Origin: Oscillospiraceae bacterium
Lineage (GTDB): Bacteria > Bacillota > Clostridia > Oscillospirales > Oscillospiraceae
Length of the DNA stretch: 7,087 bases
Reading direction: 5' to 3'
NCBI GenBank assembly: GCA_017558545.1
Contig: JAFYUG010000136.1
Location: forward strand, 1-7,087
In this document: piece by piece, positions 1-5,717 of the stretch
Layout of the letters: each line of letters begins with the position of its first letter
Numbering within the stretch: position 1 is the first letter of the stretch
Made by a program: the position numbers and the translations under genes
Notes under the pieces: generated by a model
Databases searched by the model: none
What the model saw: only the letters and a program-made list of their open reading frames with translations
Told to the model about the DNA's origin: nothing

Positions 1-8
1 ATTCGCCT

Positions 9-14
9 TATAAT
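9..14 (+). promoter_or_regulatory. Possible -10 element of the esterase gene
   Basis: A perfect TATAAT lies 40 bp upstream of the hydrolase start codon, which would put transcription start near position 21 with a leader of about 33 nt. The matching -35 hexamer would fall before the window begins, so the promoter cannot be confirmed. Between it and the gene is an AAAGGGCGG purine-rich stretch (37-45) that can serve as ribosome binding site. Confidence 0.4.
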
Positions 15-53
15 ATACCTATCCAAATAAACTTCGAAAGGGCGGCGCTATAT

Positions 54-839
54 ATGTCTTTGTTCAAAAAAGCAGCAAATGATCTTTACTCTGAATCCCC
101 CTTTGAGTGCAAGCGGGGTCAGCTTACCATCCGCGGAACGCACCTGCGTCCCAAAGGAGAAAGTCTGCCCATTGCAATAGTCAGCCATGGCTTCATGGCT
201 AACCGCAAAAGTGTTAAGCAGTATGCCCACGCCCTTGCGGAGATGGGTTACGCAGTATTTTTCTATGATTTCTGCGGCGGCTGCGTACTGGGCGGCAAGA
301 GCGACGGCGAAACCACCGCCATGAGCGTCCTCACCGAGGTGGAGGATCTTCAGGCCGTTGTGGCCTATGCCAAGAGTCTTGAATATACCGGCGAGGAAGT
401 TCTTCTCATGGGCGCAAGCCAGGGCGGATTTGTTTCCGCTCTCACCGCTGCAAGAAACCCCGGCCTTGCCGCCAAGCTCATTCTTCTCTATCCCGCGCTC
501 TGCATCCCCGATGATGCCCGCGCAGGCAAGATGATGTTTGCCAAGTTCGACCCCGCCAATGTGCCCGAGCGCCTGCGCTGCGGCCCCATGAAGCTGGGCA
601 AGTGCTATGTTGAAGATGTTCTCGCCCTTGATCCCTATACCGAGATAAGCCCCTATGAAGGCCCTGTGCTCATCATCCACGGCACGAAGGACTCCATTGT
701 AAATGTGGAATACGCAATAAAGGCGCAAAAGGCCTATACCAATGCCACACTCCATATTATAGACAAGGCAAAGCACGGCTTCCGCGGCAAGTATGACGCC
801 GAGGCTCTTGGATATATCCGCGATTTCGCAAAAATATAA
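54..839 (+). CDS. Alpha/beta hydrolase, feruloyl/cinnamoyl esterase-like
   Basis: This is a complete 261-residue serine hydrolase with no signal peptide, so probably cytoplasmic. The nucleophile elbow is G-A-S-Q-G-G with Ser122. HGF at 45-47 fits the oxyanion-hole loop, Asp213 in HGTKD is the likely acid, and His241 in AKHGF the likely base. Residues 147-173, between the nucleophile and the acid, resemble the small lid of Est1E/LJ0536-type feruloyl esterases (PALCIPDDAR, then KFDPANVPERL). That suggests hydrolysis of small acyl or hydroxycinnamoyl esters released from plant fibre. The family match is from memory of the fold and motifs, and the substrate is inference. An unusual CGGCVLGG stretch (74-81) sits where relatives have a D-x-x-G-H-G-x-S type loop. 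The ATG at 54 follows a GGCGG-like ribosome site. The gene stands alone and ends at a strong terminator. Confidence 0.88.
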   Translation: MSLFKKAANDLYSESPFECKRGQLTIRGTHLRPKGESLPIAIVSHGFMANRKSVKQYAHALAEMGYAVFFYDFCGGCVLGGKSDGETTAMSVLTEVEDLQAVVAYAKSLEYTGEEVLLMGASQGGFVSALTAARNPGLAAKLILLYPALCIPDDARAGKMMFAKFDPANVPERLRCGPMKLGKCYVEDVLALDPYTEISPYEGPVLIIHGTKDSIVNVEYAIKAQKAYTNATLHIIDKAKHGFRGKYDAEALGYIRDFAKI

Positions 840-843
840 GCTG

Positions 844-884
844 AAAAAATCACCCTGCCCTTTGACGGGGCAGGGTGATTTTTT
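844..884. terminator. Bidirectional intrinsic terminator between convergent genes
   Basis: A perfect 17-bp inverted repeat (844-860 with 868-884) encloses a 7-nt loop. The GC-rich core CACCCTGCCC/GGGCAGGGTG is flanked by six A on one side and six T on the other, so it yields a U-tract in either direction. It lies 4 bp after the esterase stop codon and downstream of the minus-strand regulator gene, so it can end both transcripts. Confidence 0.93.
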
Positions 885-905
885 GTGTAATTTGTGATAA
901 TTATA

Positions 906-956
906 CCTCCCTCTGACGAGGGAGGTGGCTTCGCCTTTAGGCGAAGTCGGAGGGAG
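906..956. repeat. Compound palindromic repeat, copy A
   Basis: This element of about 50 bp has two adjacent hairpins. The first is CCTCCCTC-TGAC-GAGGGAGG (906-925). The second is CTTCGCCT-TT-AGGCGAAG (929-946), preceded by TGG. A final GGAGGGAG (949-956) repeats the right arm of hairpin 1, so CTCCCTC at 907-913 can pair with GAGGGAG at either 918-924 or 950-956. The ends therefore behave as terminal inverted repeats around an inner hairpin. The same plan occurs at 6932-6975 and 7030-7083. It lacks a T-tract and sits next to a dedicated terminator, so it is not simply a terminator. I recall similar dispersed elements in gut Clostridia but cannot verify that here. Confidence 0.75.
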
Positions 957-970
957 AGAAATTTATTATC

Positions 971-1663
971 TTAATCCTTGTTTCCCACAATGAAAACCTG
1001 CTCATTTTCCGTTCCGGGATTTTTCTGAATCACCGTATAAAATATGGTTTTATGCATTACTTCGTCGGGAAAGCGCGAATCATAACGCTTCGAATAACTG
1101 AATCTTGGCACCTCATTAAACTGTGAAACAGCAATATAATCCGATAGTGTAAAGGTTCCGAACAACACTGCAATAGCACCCAAAACTATCAGTGCGCGCA
1201 AAGCACCTTTGGCAATTATTGGCTTAATAAGGATATATAGGCCAATTACCAGAATTATACTTCCCCAAATGGAATAAATGCTGCCCCAACTGCTGTCATT
1301 GGGGAATATAGCCAGCGCTGATACGATAACAAATACGCCAAATGCAGACATCAGAGCCCCCACGACCTTTTGTTTTGCCGTTTTTACCTCGTTTTGACTA
1401 TACTTTGCCATGGCGGCAGCAGTTTCCCTTGTCTCTTTAACCATAATCTCGCTTTTCCTTTCTCCTTGAATGATTTCAGGTATGCTTACATCATAAAAAT
1501 CTGCAATCTCCACCAGCATGCTTATATCCGGCATATTGCTTCCGGTCTCCCAACGTGATACCGTCCTGCCCGATACGTTAAAAACTTCTGATAACTGTTC
1601 CTGAGTAAGTCCTTTTTCTTTTCGAAGCTCTTTCAGAAAACTGCCGATCTTGATCTGATCCAT
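971..1663 (-). CDS. Membrane-tethered XRE-family HTH transcriptional regulator
   Basis: This is a 230-residue protein. Residues 6-65 form a Cro/C1-type helix-turn-helix with the usual signature LTQEQLSEVFNVSGRTVSRWE (residues 19 to 39), followed by the PDISML helix typical of Firmicute XRE regulators. A charged linker (67-98) leads to three hydrophobic segments at about 100-119, 128-148 and 153-174. The lysines between segments two and three (KPIIAK) indicate a cytoplasmic loop, so the last 56 residues (175-230) should lie outside the cell. That arrangement suggests a one-component receptor whose DNA-binding head stays at the membrane. The signal and target genes are unknown. The ATG at 1663 has a strong GAAAGGAG site 9 nt upstream. 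The gene is monocistronic and convergent with the esterase gene. A decayed C-terminus without receptor function is the main alternative. Confidence 0.88.
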   Translation of the reverse strand: MDQIKIGSFLKELRKEKGLTQEQLSEVFNVSGRTVSRWETGSNMPDISMLVEIADFYDVSIPEIIQGERKSEIMVKETRETAAAMAKYSQNEVKTAKQKVVGALMSAFGVFVIVSALAIFPNDSSWGSIYSIWGSIILVIGLYILIKPIIAKGALRALIVLGAIAVLFGTFTLSDYIAVSQFNEVPRFSYSKRYDSRFPDEVMHKTIFYTVIQKNPGTENEQVFIVGNKD

Positions 1664-1731
1664 TCAGATGCACTCCTTTCTCTGCAAGCATATGGCGATT
1701 TATATTATTTGAACACGACATAAAGCGAGAA

Positions 1732-1762
1732 ATGCCGCATTTTCTTAATTGGACATGCCGCA
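1732..1762 (-). promoter_or_regulatory. Direct repeats upstream of the XRE regulator gene
   Basis: ATGCCGCA occurs twice (1732-1739 and 1755-1762), spaced 23 bp start to start, about two helical turns. The sites lie 69-99 bp upstream of the regulator's start codon. Between them and the gene, the minus strand has an AT-rich TAATATAAA run (about 1698-1707) that could hold a -10, but I see no convincing -35. The repeats could therefore be an operator or activator site. With only 8-bp matches this may be chance. Confidence 0.25.
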
Positions 1763-1821
1763 GCCAGACAATTTATTCCGGCTGTTTAGTCTATTATATC
1801 AAATCACCGCAATATAAACAA

Positions 1822-1857
1822 TTTCAGTCCCGGCAGAACTCTCTGCCTGGACTGAAA
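1822..1857 (-). terminator. Intrinsic terminator of the yeiH-like gene
   Basis: The stem TTTCAGTCC/GGACTGAAA (1822-1830 with 1849-1857) continues past one C/T mismatch into GGCAG/CTGCC (1832-1836 with 1843-1847), closing a 6-nt loop. It begins 8 bp after the transporter stop codon. On the minus strand it is followed by TTGTTTATATT, a moderate U-tract, so termination is likely for that gene. Confidence 0.75.
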
Positions 1858-1865
1858 ATACTATC

Positions 1866-2894
1866 TCAAACTATGCCCATGCAGATTTCCACAAGCAGAG
1901 CCACAATAACCACCAGCGCGGAGATAATAAAGCCGTGTATCATGGGACGTATGCCGGCTTTTCTCATGCTGGAGAAGGAAGTGTTGAGACCTATGGCCGC
2001 CAGAGCGCAGACCATCAGGAACTTGCTTATACTCTTGGTGGCGGAAACAAAGCCCGCAGGAATGGGCAGCAGGCTTGCGGCAATGCTCATTGCCAAGAAG
2101 CCAAGGATAAACCAGGGGAAAATCTTGGTGATGGAGAAATTGGCCTTCAGCTCCTGAGAGGAGGCGTTTGCCAGCGCGGCCTCGCGGCGCTTTATGCTCA
2201 GCTGAATGAAGGCGAAAACCACAACTGTGGGGATGATGGCAAGAGTGCGGGTGAGCTTAACCATGGTGGCAAAATCGCCTGCGCCCTCGGAGAAGGCATA
2301 GCCCGTTGCCACAACGGAGGAGGTGTCGTTAACGGCAGTTCCCGCCCAAATGCCGAAGGCCTCATCGCTCATACCAAAGGCTCTGCCCATAATGGGGAAG
2401 AGAATAATCATGGCCATATCGAAAAGGAAGGTGGCGCTCATGGCGTAGGCCACATCGTTGTCGTCGGCATCAATGGCGGATGAAATGGCCGCAATGGCGC
2501 TGCCGCCGCATATACCCGTGCCTGCGGAGATAAGGTTGCTGAGCTTCCAGTTAAGGCCAAGGGCGCGGCCTATGAAATAGCCGCCGCCGAAGCAGGTGAG
2601 AAGGGTGAACACCATAACGGTGAGGCTCAGGCGACCCACATAGAGAATGGTGCTTATATTAAGGGAAAGACCCAAAAGAATAATGGCGAATTTCAGTATT
2701 TTCTTGGAGGTGAATTTAAGGCCGCTGCCCCAAAGGGAGCTTTTTTTCACCAGAGGGTTCAGGAACATACCAATGAACATAGCCATAACGGCCGCGCCAA
2801 TGATATGGATGGGCAAAATGCTCTCGATTAAGCTTGCAATGGCGGCAATGATAACTGCCAGGAGTATACCGGGGATGTGTTTGAGTGCTTTCAT
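1866..2894 (-). CDS. YeiH/UPF0324-family membrane transporter (putative sulfur-oxyanion exporter)
   Basis: This is a 342-residue polytopic inner-membrane protein, close to the usual family length, with roughly ten hydrophobic segments. It carries the family signatures GTGICGGSAIAA (125-136), GIWAGTAVNDTSSVVA (181-196), KLTRTL (213-218) and ALAAIGLNT (297-305), which place it in UPF0324 (YeiH; Cons_hypoth698). Known relatives include Escherichia coli YeiH, encoded beside the LysR regulator YeiE, and SuyZ, proposed as a sulfate/sulfite exporter in sulfonate degraders. By inference this protein moves sulfite, sulfate or a similar anion outward, but the substrate is not proven by sequence. The ATG at 2894 has AAGGAG 6 nt upstream. 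The gene is transcribed divergently from a LysR gene through a promoter with a perfect -10, and ends at its own terminator. No sulfonate-degradation enzymes are in the window. Confidence 0.88.
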   Translation of the reverse strand: MKALKHIPGILLAVIIAAIASLIESILPIHIIGAAVMAMFIGMFLNPLVKKSSLWGSGLKFTSKKILKFAIILLGLSLNISTILYVGRLSLTVMVFTLLTCFGGGYFIGRALGLNWKLSNLISAGTGICGGSAIAAISSAIDADDNDVAYAMSATFLFDMAMIILFPIMGRAFGMSDEAFGIWAGTAVNDTSSVVATGYAFSEGAGDFATMVKLTRTLAIIPTVVVFAFIQLSIKRREAALANASSQELKANFSITKIFPWFILGFLAMSIAASLLPIPAGFVSATKSISKFLMVCALAAIGLNTSFSSMRKAGIRPMIHGFIISALVVIVALLVEICMGIV

Positions 2895-2920
2895 ATTTTT
2901 CTCCTTGTTTGTAGTGCCTA

Positions 2921-2949
2921 TTGATTATATGACTAAAAAATGATAAAAT
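2921..2949 (+). promoter_or_regulatory. Sigma-70-type promoter of the lysR gene, superimposed on the yeiH-like promoter
   Basis: On the plus strand, TTGATT (2921-2926) and TAAAAT (2944-2949) are 17 bp apart. Predicted transcription start is near 2956, leaving a leader of about 47 nt. Its -35 overlaps the -10 of the opposite promoter and its -10 overlaps the opposite -35, so two polymerases could not occupy the region at once. The surrounding AT-rich DNA makes chance -10 matches easy, hence the moderate confidence. Confidence 0.5.
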
Positions 2950-2952
2950 CAA
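2924..2952 (-). promoter_or_regulatory. Sigma-70-type promoter of the yeiH-like gene
   Basis: On the minus strand, TTGATT (2952-2947) and TATAAT (2929-2924) are separated by exactly 17 bp, giving a perfect -10 and a 4/6 -35. Predicted transcription start is near 2917, about 23 nt before the ATG. The -35 lies at the centre of the inverted repeat at 2941-2959, so a LysR-type protein could act directly on polymerase binding. Confidence 0.65.
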
Positions 2953-2959
2953 ATTATCA
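2941..2959. promoter_or_regulatory. LysR-type binding dyad 1 (activation-site position)
   Basis: TGATAA-N7-TTATCA is a perfect 6-bp inverted repeat. It contains the LysR consensus T-N11-A (T2944 and A2956). Its centre at 2950 is about 33 bp upstream of the predicted transporter transcription start and covers that -35. It also covers the -10 of lysR, so occupancy could activate one gene and repress the other. Confidence 0.55.
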
Positions 2960-2973
2960 AATATTATAAATAG

Positions 2974-2988
2974 ATAATCTTAAATTAT
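2974..2988. promoter_or_regulatory. LysR-type binding dyad 2 (recognition-site position)
   Basis: ATAAT-N5-ATTAT is a perfect inverted repeat that also contains T-N11-A (T2975 and A2987). Its centre at 2981 lies 31 bp from dyad 1, about three helical turns, so both would face the same side of the helix. Relative to the transporter start site it is near -64, the usual place of the high-affinity LysR site. It lies in the lysR leader, which fits autorepression. Confidence 0.5.
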
Positions 2989-3002
2989 TGATAGGTGAGC
3001 TC

Positions 3003-3851
3003 ATGCTGGATTACAGAACGGATACATTCCTATGCTTATATGAGGAAATGAACTATAGAAAAACCGCCGAGAGGCTGAATATGACCCAGCCGGGAGTGAC
3101 CCAGCATATAAAGCTGCTGGAAAGCCGCTACGGGGTGAAGCTTTTTGAGTATAATGGCCGCCAGCTTAGACGCACCGAGGCCGCGGAGAGGCTGAAAAGC
3201 TATCTTGACCTTGTCCGCGCCGAGGAAGCTGCCCTGCGTGAGCAGTTTGCCGCAAGGGATGTGCTGCGCCTTCGTGTGGGTGCAACCAAGACCATAGGTG
3301 AGTTTGTAATCGTGGATAAGATAAAGGAGTTTTTGTCGGAAGAAAACCGCGAGCTTGAGCTGCTGGTGGATAACACGGAGCATCTTTTGGCCATGCTGGA
3401 GCGGGGAGAGCTGGATTTTGCCATAATCGAGGGCGTTTTTGATAAGGCAAAATACCCCCATCATCTATATAAAAAGGAAAACTTTTTGGGAATATGCTCG
3501 AAAAACCACCCCTTTGCAGGGCGCAAGGTGTCCATAGAGGAGCTTTTCGGGGAAAGCCTTGTAGTCCGAGAAAAAGGCTCCGGCACAAGGCGCTTGCTGG
3601 AACAGGCCGTGGAGGATAGGGGGCATAGCCTTTCCGCCTTCCGCCGCTGCAGCGTTTTGAGCAACTTCGCCCTTATCTGCAACCTGGTGGCTGAGGAGGG
3701 CGCTATCACCTTTGCCTATGAGCCAATTTCCCGCTGCCGCGCCGACCTCACCACCTTCATGGTGGAGGATATGCACATAAAAGGCGAGTTCAACTTCGTA
3801 TACATAAGCGAGACCACCGCCCGCCCCCTCACGGTGTTTTTCGAGGATTGA
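3003..3851 (+). CDS. LysR-family transcriptional regulator, likely regulator of the divergent yeiH-like gene
   Basis: This is a 282-residue protein of normal LysR length. Residues 1-60 hold the winged helix-turn-helix (YRKTAERLNMTQPGVTQHIK around 18-37). A helical linker follows (61-87), then an effector-binding domain from about 88. VREKGSGTR at 188-196 resembles a segment in YeiE/CysL-type regulators of sulfur metabolism. I chose the ATG at 3003 over a TTG at 2988 in the same frame. AGGTGA lies 4 nt before the ATG, no ribosome site precedes the TTG, and LysR proteins typically begin just before this D-Y-R-x-x-T-F segment. Its divergent neighbour is the YeiH-type transporter, the same pairing as yeiE/yeiH in Escherichia coli. 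Control of that transporter and of itself is inferred from the dyads between them. The effector is unknown. A lipoprotein gene starts 18 bp downstream. Confidence 0.92.
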   Translation: MLDYRTDTFLCLYEEMNYRKTAERLNMTQPGVTQHIKLLESRYGVKLFEYNGRQLRRTEAAERLKSYLDLVRAEEAALREQFAARDVLRLRVGATKTIGEFVIVDKIKEFLSEENRELELLVDNTEHLLAMLERGELDFAIIEGVFDKAKYPHHLYKKENFLGICSKNHPFAGRKVSIEELFGESLVVREKGSGTRRLLEQAVEDRGHSLSAFRRCSVLSNFALICNLVAEEGAITFAYEPISRCRADLTTFMVEDMHIKGEFNFVYISETTARPLTVFFED

Positions 3852-3869
3852 GGGGAAAAGGAGTAAGTT

Positions 3870-4664
3870 ATGAAAAAGCTGATTTTAAGTATATTTATTT
3901 TAGCCATCGCCCTCACTCTGGCCGCCTGCGGTGGTGAGAGTGTCGAGCCGACTCCCGCGCCTGCTGAGCCTGCACCCACGGCAACACCGGAGCCCACGCC
4001 GGAGCCCACGCCCGAGCCTACCCCAACGCCTGCACCGGAGCATTCCGAGCTTTATGTCCCCGGTCTTGAGATAACGGACCTCATCCGCTATTTCAACGAG
4101 GTCACCTTGGATGCGGAGTTCGTCAATGGCGGGGACGCCAGCCTGGTGCAGAAATGGGATAGCCCCATAAACTATGTCCTTTTGGGGGACTACACCGAGG
4201 AGGACAAGGCCATAGTTGAGGAGATGGCCGCATTTCTGAACACCATTGACGGATTTCCCGGTATGCAGGAGGCCGAGGAGGAATATATGTCCGATTTGGC
4301 CATACATTTCTGCACACAAGAGGAAATGGTGGACATTCTTGGAGATAACTTTTGGACCATGGATGGGGGCGTAACATTTTGGTATGATGACGCAAACCGC
4401 ATTTATGATGCCACCATATGCATACTCAGCGATTTGACGGAGCCTCTTCGCAGAAGTGTTATTTTGGAGGAAATTTATAACGGCCTCGGCCCCGTGCAGG
4501 ATAGCGACCTTCGAACGGACAGCATAATTTGGAGCGGCTATGCCTCACCCCAAAATCTCACGGTTATAGACGAAACCATATTGAAGCTTCTTTATAATGA
4601 GGCCATTTCCTGCGGTATGAGCGCCGAGGAGTGCGAAGCGGTCATAAGAGAGCTTTATTGGTAA
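3870..4664 (+). CDS. Lipoprotein with DUF2927-like domain
   Basis: This is a 264-residue secreted lipoprotein. A lysine start and hydrophobic stretch (2-19) end in the lipobox L-A-A-C, with Cys20 as the lipidated residue. Residues 24-57 are a flexible Pro/Thr/Glu stalk built on PEPT repeats. The globular part (66-260) matches my recollection of DUF2927: DLIRYFNEV near the start, an LEEIYNGLGPVQDSD segment (199-213), and LTVIDETILKLLYN (230-243) near the end. The family has no established biochemical role. The LEEI-x-N-x-L-G helix loosely recalls a metalloprotease core helix, but no HExxH is present, so catalysis is not claimed. AAGGAG lies 6 nt before the ATG and the gene begins 18 bp after the lysR stop, so co-transcription with lysR is likely. 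Confidence 0.82.
   Translation: MKKLILSIFILAIALTLAACGGESVEPTPAPAEPAPTATPEPTPEPTPEPTPTPAPEHSELYVPGLEITDLIRYFNEVTLDAEFVNGGDASLVQKWDSPINYVLLGDYTEEDKAIVEEMAAFLNTIDGFPGMQEAEEEYMSDLAIHFCTQEEMVDILGDNFWTMDGGVTFWYDDANRIYDATICILSDLTEPLRRSVILEEIYNGLGPVQDSDLRTDSIIWSGYASPQNLTVIDETILKLLYNEAISCGMSAEECEAVIRELYW
3987..4022 (+). repeat. 12-bp tandem repeat encoding the lipoprotein stalk
   Basis: CCGGAGCCCACG occurs twice in perfect tandem (3987-3998 and 3999-4010), followed by a third diverged copy (4011-4022). The unit is a multiple of three and encodes PEPT, so unit gain or loss would change stalk length without breaking the frame. Confidence 0.8.
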
Positions 4665-4673
4665 AAGAAATGT

Positions 4674-4704
4674 TTGCAAAGAGTATGCAAAGGGCGTATA
4701 TGAT
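4674..4704 (+). promoter_or_regulatory. Weak candidate promoter before the GH25 lipoprotein gene
   Basis: TTGCAA (4674-4679) is followed after 17 bp by TATATG (4697-4702), or after 19 bp by TATGAT (4699-4704). Neither pairing is strong. TGCAAAG is repeated nearby (4675-4681 and 4686-4692). If real, this promoter would let the lysozyme gene be expressed apart from the lysR transcript. No terminator is visible in the 73-bp gap, so read-through from upstream remains the simpler reading. Confidence 0.22.
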
Positions 4705-4737
4705 ATAGCTCATAAGAATTAAGGGTGTGGAAAAACA

Positions 4738-5595
4738 TTGAGATACACAAAATATATTGCGCTTATCCTCATTTTGGCCTTGCTCCTTTGCGGCTGCGGA
4801 AAGGAAGAGCCTGCTGACCCCTATGCAGGCATGGCGCAGGTGGAAACGGGCTACGGCACCAAGATGTGGATAAGGCCCATAGAGGGTGTTCCCGTCAACG
4901 AAATAGGCCCCGAGGACTTTTCCGAGGGCGTATACATAGGCGGAGAATATGATGTAATCGAGGGCATAGATGTCAGCGAGCATCAGGGTGTCATCGACTG
5001 GGATATGGTGGCCGCTGACGGCATAGACTTTGTCATTATCCGCGCAGGCTACCGAGGCTATAGTCAGGGCGGCTTATTCATGGATAATTATTTTTATGAT
5101 AATCTCCATGGCGCGAAAAACGCCGGTCTTGATATAGGCCTTTATTTCTTCTCTCAGGCAATCACCGTTGAGGAGGCTGTGGAAGAGGCGCAGTACCTTC
5201 TGAAGCTCCTTGAGGACTGCCACGCCGAGAGCATAGATATGCCCATTTTCTACGATTGGGAGAGCATAGGCAACGACGAAGCCCGCACCGACGGTCTGGG
5301 AGGCGATATAATAACCGACTGCGCTTTGGCCTTTTCCGAGGTTATTTCTGCGGCTGGCTACGAGGCAGGCGTTTATTTCTACCGCAATCTGGGCTATTTC
5401 AGCTATGACCTTGGCCGCCTTACGAATCTCACATGGTGGGCTGCCGCTCTGAACGATTACCCCGATTTTTATTATGAGCACTATTTGTGGCAATATGATG
5501 TGTCCGGCCCCGGCTCTGTGGACGGCATAGAAGGGGAAGTGGACAGAAATAAGCTCTTTATCCCCATTATCACCGAAGAAATTCCCGAAGTATGA
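4738..5595 (+). CDS. GH25-family lysozyme (muramidase) lipoprotein
   Basis: This 285-residue protein should be exported and lipid-anchored: the hydrophobic start ends in L-C-G-C with Cys20 as the anchor. Residues about 73-277 form a glycoside hydrolase family 25 domain, which cleaves the MurNAc-GlcNAc bond of peptidoglycan. Catalytic positions are visible as GIDVSEHQG (Asp78), the paired acids of YDWES (Asp173 and Glu175), and EVDRN near the end (Asp269). WQY at 251-253 is a further family mark. Residues 21-72 act as a spacer. Translation starts at TTG, since no ATG lies before the signal sequence and the first internal Met would remove the lipobox. The ribosome site (AAGGGTG, 10 nt away) is weak, so low expression is likely. 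It probably remodels the cell's own wall. The gene ends at a clear terminator. Confidence 0.92.
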   Translation: MRYTKYIALILILALLLCGCGKEEPADPYAGMAQVETGYGTKMWIRPIEGVPVNEIGPEDFSEGVYIGGEYDVIEGIDVSEHQGVIDWDMVAADGIDFVIIRAGYRGYSQGGLFMDNYFYDNLHGAKNAGLDIGLYFFSQAITVEEAVEEAQYLLKLLEDCHAESIDMPIFYDWESIGNDEARTDGLGGDIITDCALAFSEVISAAGYEAGVYFYRNLGYFSYDLGRLTNLTWWAAALNDYPDFYYEHYLWQYDVSGPGSVDGIEGEVDRNKLFIPIITEEIPEV

Positions 5596-5598
5596 ACG

Positions 5599-5637
5599 AA
5601 ATGCACAGAAGGATAATATCTCTTCTGTGCATTTTTT
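5599..5637 (+). terminator. Intrinsic terminator after the GH25 gene
   Basis: AAATGCACAGAA (5599-5610) pairs perfectly with TTCTGTGCATTT (5623-5634) around a 12-nt loop, followed by the end of a six-T run (5632-5637). It starts 4 bp after the stop codon and closes the lysR-lipoprotein-lysozyme unit, separating it from the FNT operon. Confidence 0.9.
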
Positions 5638-5717
5638 ATGAGTGCCAAGGGGCTTTTTTGCTGGAAAAGATATGGAAAGCATGATAATATATAGAAAACA
5701 AAAGCGGAGGCCAGGCC

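Noticed and set aside
48..776. 242-codon open frame on the minus strand across the esterase gene
   Set aside because: It lies opposite a gene with a full catalytic triad; its translation is Ala/Gly/His-rich without domain motifs, as expected of an antisense shadow.
906..956. Interpreting the palindrome as a second terminator or a CRISPR fragment
   Set aside because: It has no T-tract in either direction, a strong terminator lies beside it, and there are no regularly spaced repeats with unique spacers.
1732..2483. Plus-strand frames over the yeiH-like gene
   Set aside because: They overlap a gene with strong UPF0324 signatures and have no ribosome site or recognisable domain; one also crosses the 1822-1857 terminator hairpin.
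2988..3002. Five-codon N-terminal extension of LysR from TTG at 2988
   Set aside because: No ribosome site precedes the TTG, while AGGTGA is well placed for ATG 3003, and LysR proteins usually begin at that point.
2895..3002. Possible riboswitch or leader RNA in the divergent region
   Set aside because: The transporter leader is only about 23 nt, and the region is AT-rich with dyads best explained as protein binding sites; no conserved RNA fold was seen.
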